Below, in pieces: positions 60,579-64,000 of a DNA stretch of 64,000 nucleotides. The stretch covers positions 62,001-126,000 of the forward strand of contig CAWAMM010000011.1 in the NCBI GenBank assembly GCA_963783145.1. Reading direction: 5' to 3'. Below the pieces are notes generated by a model that made no database searches, was not told the DNA's origin, and saw nothing but the letters and a program-made list of their open reading frames with translations. This stretch comes from DATGKG01 sp963783145. Its GTDB lineage: Bacteria > Desulfobacterota > Binatia > Binatales > Binataceae. Each line of letters starts with the position of its first letter. Positions within the stretch are counted from its first letter, which is position 1. The position numbers were made by a program, and so were the translations under genes.

Positions 60579-60679
60579 GTTTTCCTATGCCCCTCGTTTT
60601 GAGGTCGAAGGCTTCACGTCCCGGCGCAAGCTGTTCGTTCCCTTACTCTAACATCACCCCATCAAGAAAATGACGGTTA

Positions 60680-61990
60680 CTACTTGTCGTCTTCATCCTT
60701 GCCGAAATTCTTCAAGGTCTCGGGATCCAGCATCTGGGTCTTACGCACCACCGCCTGCGCCTGCAAGAGCGTGGTCTTGGCGGCCTTGGTCTGCAGGGTC
60801 TGGGTCTTCTTGACCTGATCGATGAGCCCGGCGAGCGCCTGGGTCGCCTTGGAATTCCCGAGGCGCTGCGTCCCTTGCATCGCATTGCCGAGCAGGCGCG
60901 TCGCGCGATCGATATTGCCGGCCTTGAGCTCCTCTTCCGCCTTGGATTGGAGCTTCGCGATGGAAACCTGATCGACCAGGTTCATCACCCGTCCGTTGCG
61001 CTTGCTGGTCAGGGTGCGATCGAGCGTGTACTCGACGGTCATGTCGACCGAGGCGGTGCGCTCGCCGACGCCGGGAACCTCGTAGCTAAAGATATTCGAG
61101 GAGATTCGCACCGGGCCGGGCTTGCGTGGTGGCAGCACCAGCGTGAGAAGAACCGAGCCAGGCACCCCGGCTTCGAGGTCGCCGATCTGGTAGCTGATCT
61201 TGCGCTCATCGACCAGCGGCGCGCCGAGAGTGTAAATCTCGGGGCTGGCGCGGAATGCCTCGCGCACCTGGACGCCTTGCGAGAGCGTCACATCGATGCG
61301 GCCATTGCGCACAGTGACGGCGCGCAGCCCTTGCAGTTCGTCCTCGAAGAGGCCGGGGATCTCGGATGGGTTGCCGATAAAATGATACTTGCCGTTGGAG
61401 TCCTGCGCGATTTTCTGGAGCAGCTTTTCGTTGAACTCGACGCCCACGCCCATGGTCGAGAACGACATCGCCTCGCGATACTTGGTCGCGAGCTCGGTGC
61501 AGGCGGTTTCCTGGTAAGTCTGGCCGTCGGTCAGGACCAGCACGCGATTGAGGCGATTGGGCGCGTGGCCCTTGTTCACCTCGTCGATGGCGGCTTGCAT
61601 CCCGAGCGCCATCTGCGTGCCACCGCCGATTTCGAGCAGATCGATGTCATCGAGCGCGTGCTGGACCGCGGCCTTGTCGTGAATCTGATTGGAATCGAGG
61701 ATGACTTTGGCGCGATCCGCGAATGCCACCAGCGCGACGCGGTCGTCGCCCGCGACATTCTGCGAGAGAAACTTGACCGCATCGATTACGAATTCGAGGC
61801 GCCGCTCATCGTACATCGAGCCGGAGCGATCGATCACCACGCCGAGATTGAGCGGCAACCGCGCGCCGTTTCCGCCCCCACCGCCGCCCTGCGCAATCGC
61901 TTCAAGCAGAACATACAAGATGTAGTTTTCTGCGCTCGACAGAACATAATCGCTGCTCGCAAGCGCCTGGAAGGTAAGCGGCTCGGCCAT
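60680..61990 (-). CDS. VWA-domain protein with a Thr-rich C-terminal tail
   Basis: A 436-residue cytoplasmic protein. After a short N-terminal beta region comes a von Willebrand A domain (about residues 45-220) with an intact MIDAS: VVIDRSGSM, the Thr in IGGGTQMALG and VLTDGQTYQE. A beta-sandwich follows, then a helical tail. The last ~40 residues repeat the pattern KTxxL (KTQTL, KTTLL, KTQML), matching FHA preference for phosphothreonine with Leu at +3. It is therefore a good candidate substrate for the neighbouring kinases and FHA proteins. VWA plus kinase plus PP2C is the TerY-P theme. The start has AGGAGAGG upstream. Confidence 0.92.
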   Translation of the reverse strand: MAEPLTFQALASSDYVLSSAENYILYVLLEAIAQGGGGGGNGARLPLNLGVVIDRSGSMYDERRLEFVIDAVKFLSQNVAGDDRVALVAFADRAKVILDSNQIHDKAAVQHALDDIDLLEIGGGTQMALGMQAAIDEVNKGHAPNRLNRVLVLTDGQTYQETACTELATKYREAMSFSTMGVGVEFNEKLLQKIAQDSNGKYHFIGNPSEIPGLFEDELQGLRAVTVRNGRIDVTLSQGVQVREAFRASPEIYTLGAPLVDERKISYQIGDLEAGVPGSVLLTLVLPPRKPGPVRISSNIFSYEVPGVGERTASVDMTVEYTLDRTLTSKRNGRVMNLVDQVSIAKLQSKAEEELKAGNIDRATRLLGNAMQGTQRLGNSKATQALAGLIDQVKKTQTLQTKAAKTTLLQAQAVVRKTQMLDPETLKNFGKDEDDK

Positions 61991-62056
61991 CTAGGACCTC
62001 TCCTGAGTATCTCAGCTCACAATTCTACGTTTGAGTTTCCACCTCGCGCAACACGG

Positions 62057-62764
62057 CTAATCAGGATGGACTTCGATGCCGAGGCCTGCGAGCAGCAGCC
62101 ATTGCTGGTCCTGACTGACCTTGAGCCCGTTGATAGTTCCGAGGATGAGAACATTGAGCCCCGGGATCCTGGCGTGGCGCAGGTCCGCCTCGGCGAGCTT
62201 GGCCCGGAGCAGCTCGCACTTCTCCAGATCGCAATCGCCTAGATTCGCACCGGTCAGATCCGCGTCGGTGAGGTCAGCCTCGCGAAAACTGGAGCCCGAG
62301 AGATCGCATCCGGCTAGGCCGATGCCCGTCATCTGCGCGATATCGAAGTTGCATCGATGCAGAGTGGCCTTGGTCGGTGTCACCTTGCGCCCATACGCGT
62401 GGCTGAAATCCACGTGATCGAAGCGCGCGCCGAGCAGGTTGCAGCGATCCATCTCGATCGCGAACAGCTTGCACCGATCGAAATGGCAGAACGACAGATC
62501 GCATCGAATGAGGCGCGCCTCGCGCAACTCGCTGAACGCGAACGTCGAGCCTACAGATGCGGCTTTGTTGGTGAAGATGCAATCCTCGAATGTCGCGCCG
62601 CGAAAGTCGGCCTGCGCAAAGCGGCAGCCGATGAACCGGCAGCGAAGGAAGCCGGCGCCGTCGCATCGAGCATCCTTCCAATCGACCGCAGAAAGATCGG
62701 CATCTTCCATGGCCGAGCCGCTCTCAAGTGCGGCATGAAATTCTCTGGTGGTCAGTTTTTTCAT
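62057..62764 (-). CDS. Pentapeptide-repeat protein
   Basis: A 235-residue protein whose middle (about residues 20-205) is a right-handed quadrilateral beta helix of A(D/N)Lxx-type five-residue repeats. Examples are ADLSAVDWKDARCDGAGF, ADFRGATFEDCIF and a regular run ADLTDADLTGANLGDCDL. The C-terminal helix (LKVSQDQQWLLLAGLGIE) may mediate dimerisation. It lies upstream of the VWA gene in the same direction with a 66-base gap, so it probably begins the signalling operon. The molecular target is unknown. Confidence 0.9.
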   Translation of the reverse strand: MKKLTTREFHAALESGSAMEDADLSAVDWKDARCDGAGFLRCRFIGCRFAQADFRGATFEDCIFTNKAASVGSTFAFSELREARLIRCDLSFCHFDRCKLFAIEMDRCNLLGARFDHVDFSHAYGRKVTPTKATLHRCNFDIAQMTGIGLAGCDLSGSSFREADLTDADLTGANLGDCDLEKCELLRAKLAEADLRHARIPGLNVLILGTINGLKVSQDQQWLLLAGLGIEVHPD

Positions 62765-62800
62765 TTCATCAAGAGTAACATTGGTGTTACCCTAAACCTG

Positions 62801-62938
62801 GGGCGCGAGGGAGCGCGTCTGATAATTGTGTTGGCTGGTGGAACCAAGCAACGGCAACAGAAAGACCTCGAATCTGCAAGGCTCCTTTGGAAAAAGTACA
62901 AAAGACGCGCATGGTCAAAAAACGCTCAGCGCCGTTGA
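62801..62938 (+). pseudogene. C-terminal remnant of a RelE/HigB-like toxin
   Basis: The frame reads GREGARLIIVLAGGTKQRQQ, then KDLESARLLWKKYKRR before the stop. This is the typical last third of an addiction-module killer protein (strand-loop with GGTKxxQQxDI/L, then a basic helix). Nothing upstream encodes the missing N-terminal two thirds; that side is now the pentapeptide gene on the other strand. The end overlaps the antitoxin start, as in complete systems. Confidence 0.75.
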
Positions 62939-63249
62939 CTGGCAGCTTCAGACAACTCGTTCAAGAGCACATCGGCAAGGATTCGGCATTTGCTCAAGGG
63001 ATGCTTCGGGAAGGGATCGAACAGATGCTCGCGGGCGATGTTGAAACCGGGAAGGCAATCCTTCGCGACTATATCAAGGCGACGGTTGGATTCGAGAAAC
63101 TAGGCGGTGCGACTGGGACTCAACCCAAGAGCCTCATCCGGATGTTCGGGCCGCGGGGCAATCCTCAGGCGTGCAATCTTTTCAATGTGATCGGCTACTT
63201 GCAGAAACGGGCCGGGATAGAATTGCACGTGGCGATTGGCCGAGCTTAA
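62911..63249 (+). CDS. Orphan HigA-like antitoxin / helix-turn-helix regulator
   Basis: A 112-residue protein from ATG 62911. After a basic start (MVKKRSAPLTGSFRQLV) it has GMLREGIEQMLAGDVETGKAILRDYIKATVGF and the HTH region KLGGATGTQPKSLIRMFGPRGNP, ending LFNVIGYLQKRAGIELHVAI. This is the antitoxin family normally paired with the RelE/HigB-like toxin whose remnant precedes it. With the toxin broken it may persist as a repressor or an anti-addiction factor. Confidence 0.85.
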   Translation: MVKKRSAPLTGSFRQLVQEHIGKDSAFAQGMLREGIEQMLAGDVETGKAILRDYIKATVGFEKLGGATGTQPKSLIRMFGPRGNPQACNLFNVIGYLQKRAGIELHVAIGRA

Positions 63250-63264
63250 GGCTTTTGATATCGA

Positions 63265-64000
63265 CTACTCTCCCAGCGCTTTGGCGGCGACTTCGCGCGC
63301 GACGATGCGGCCGCGCGAGCTGTTGGTGAGGATCACAACCGCGATTTTCGCGTCGGGGCAGCCGAGAAGATAGCTCTCGAAATCCGCATTGTCGCCCCAT
63401 TGCCAGAAGCAGGTGCCATCGGAGGTGTGATGCAGCCCGATGCCGAGGCCCCATGATACCGGCTCTTTGCCGATGCGCCCCTGTATCTGATCGGTGAGCA
63501 TCAACCTGACCAGATTGCCATTGAGGAAGCGCGGATTCATCAACTCAACAGCGAACTTCGCGAGGTCCGGCGCCGCCGAGCATAAGAGGTTCGCTGCATT
63601 GGGCTGCGCAATCGGAAAAAACGGGATCGGAATCGCGAAGCCGAACAGATAGACATGGCCGCGCGCGAGGCGCTCGTCGCCGAAGGAGCGGAAGAAGCTC
63701 GTCGATCCCATCCCGAGCTGCGCGAACACGGTCTGCGTCATGAAAGCATTGAACGGCTGGTGCGTGATGCTCTCGATGACGCGTTGCAGGTACATGAAGC
63801 CGACGCCGGAGTATGAGAAGCGCGAACCGGGCTTGAATGCGACTTCGTGGGTCACTTCGAGCAGGTTGTTGGAGAGCCCCGAAGTATGCGTCAGGACGTG
63901 CCAGGCGGTGATCTGATCGCGGTACGGTGACGGCGCGACGAATTGCTTGGTCAGGTAACTGCTCAGCGGCCGATGCAAATCGAGGCGGCCATCCTGTACC
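63265..64000 (-). CDS. Beta-lactamase-family serine hydrolase, C-terminal part (runs off the right edge)
   Basis: The frame continues past the window edge, where it reads VQDGRLDLHRPLSSYL, so the ATG is outside; an internal TTG at 63978 is not the start. Visible features of the class C beta-lactamase/esterase fold (PF00144) are WHVLTHTSGLSNNL, the second-motif tyrosine in FSYSGVGFMYLQRVIE and the late strand FWQWGDNADFESYLLG. The SxxK nucleophile motif should lie upstream of the window edge. The substrate is unknown, possibly an esterase or peptidase rather than a beta-lactamase. Confidence 0.85.
   Translation of the reverse strand, partial: VQDGRLDLHRPLSSYLTKQFVAPSPYRDQITAWHVLTHTSGLSNNLLEVTHEVAFKPGSRFSYSGVGFMYLQRVIESITHQPFNAFMTQTVFAQLGMGSTSFFRSFGDERLARGHVYLFGFAIPIPFFPIAQPNAANLLCSAAPDLAKFAVELMNPRFLNGNLVRLMLTDQIQGRIGKEPVSWGLGIGLHHTSDGTCFWQWGDNADFESYLLGCPDAKIAVVILTNSSRGRIVAREVAAKALGE

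Noticed and set aside
1..64000. tRNA or rRNA genes
   Set aside because: I scanned the longer intergenic spaces for a T-loop with flanking stems and CCA ends and for rRNA-like blocks and found none, but a tRNA-finding program was not available.

Overview
The window is GC-rich bacterial chromosome, densely coded on both strands. The gene content suggests a Gram-negative bacterium: a Tad/Flp pilus secretin, a Tat-exported molybdoenzyme with a c-type cytochrome, a lipoprotein, and a HemX-HemA-HemC-CobA/HemD-HemB tetrapyrrole operon. A deep-branching proteobacterial or Desulfobacterota-like lineage would fit, but no rRNA or tRNA is present to test this.

Layout. Positions 1-6200 (minus) hold the start of a Tad pilus cluster: three Flp prepilin genes, cpaB, cpaC (secretin), cpaE/tadZ and cpaF, which runs off the left edge. 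Positions 6768-15458 hold a DUF192 gene and the tetrapyrrole operon sirC-hemX-hemA-(unknown 553-aa gene)-hemC-cobA/hemD-hemB. Positions 15499-19288 (minus) hold a run of small housekeeping genes: Fe-S protein, DUF1328, hotdog thioesterase, SLOG, HAD, DUF4149 and DUF2203. They are followed by lon, glgA and rnhA.

Positions 24556-30300 are an accessory region. It has a BsuBI/PstI-type restriction-modification pair, a diverged second copy of the rnhA 3' end, a decayed copy of an isoprenylcysteine-methyltransferase-like gene, a VOC gene, and twin 55-aa membrane-peptide genes behind a good sigma-54 promoter. Positions 30882-43054 are mostly catabolic: GH1 glycosidase, amidase, hicBA, D-aminoacylase-like amidohydrolase, a GntR regulator with its operator, oxidoreductases, glnB and acyl-CoA dehydrogenase. 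Positions 43077-49470 (minus) hold a sorA/sorB-type sulfite oxidase pair and a sugar-phosphate operon zwf-fbp-glk-fba.

Positions 50552-62764 (minus) are the most distinctive part, a phospho-signalling island. It encodes a pentapeptide-repeat protein, a VWA protein, a zinc-ribbon/FHA protein, a kinase-FHA protein, a zinc-ribbon/split-pseudokinase/PP2C fusion, a membrane kinase with duplicated extracytoplasmic domains, a membrane FHA protein and a lipoprotein. A 1.4-kb array of four hairpin-rich 357-bp tandem repeats lies inside it. Kinases, phosphatase, phosphothreonine readers and a VWA protein together suggest a reversible Ser/Thr-phosphorylation circuit related in idea to TerY-P kinase/phosphatase/VWA triads, but with an architecture I do not recognise. 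The window ends with a decapitated toxin/antitoxin pair and a partial beta-lactamase-family hydrolase.

Many long open frames antisense to these genes are by-products of GC-rich codon usage and were not annotated. Several starts were moved inward where a Shine-Dalgarno sequence, signal peptide, operator or terminator argued for it.
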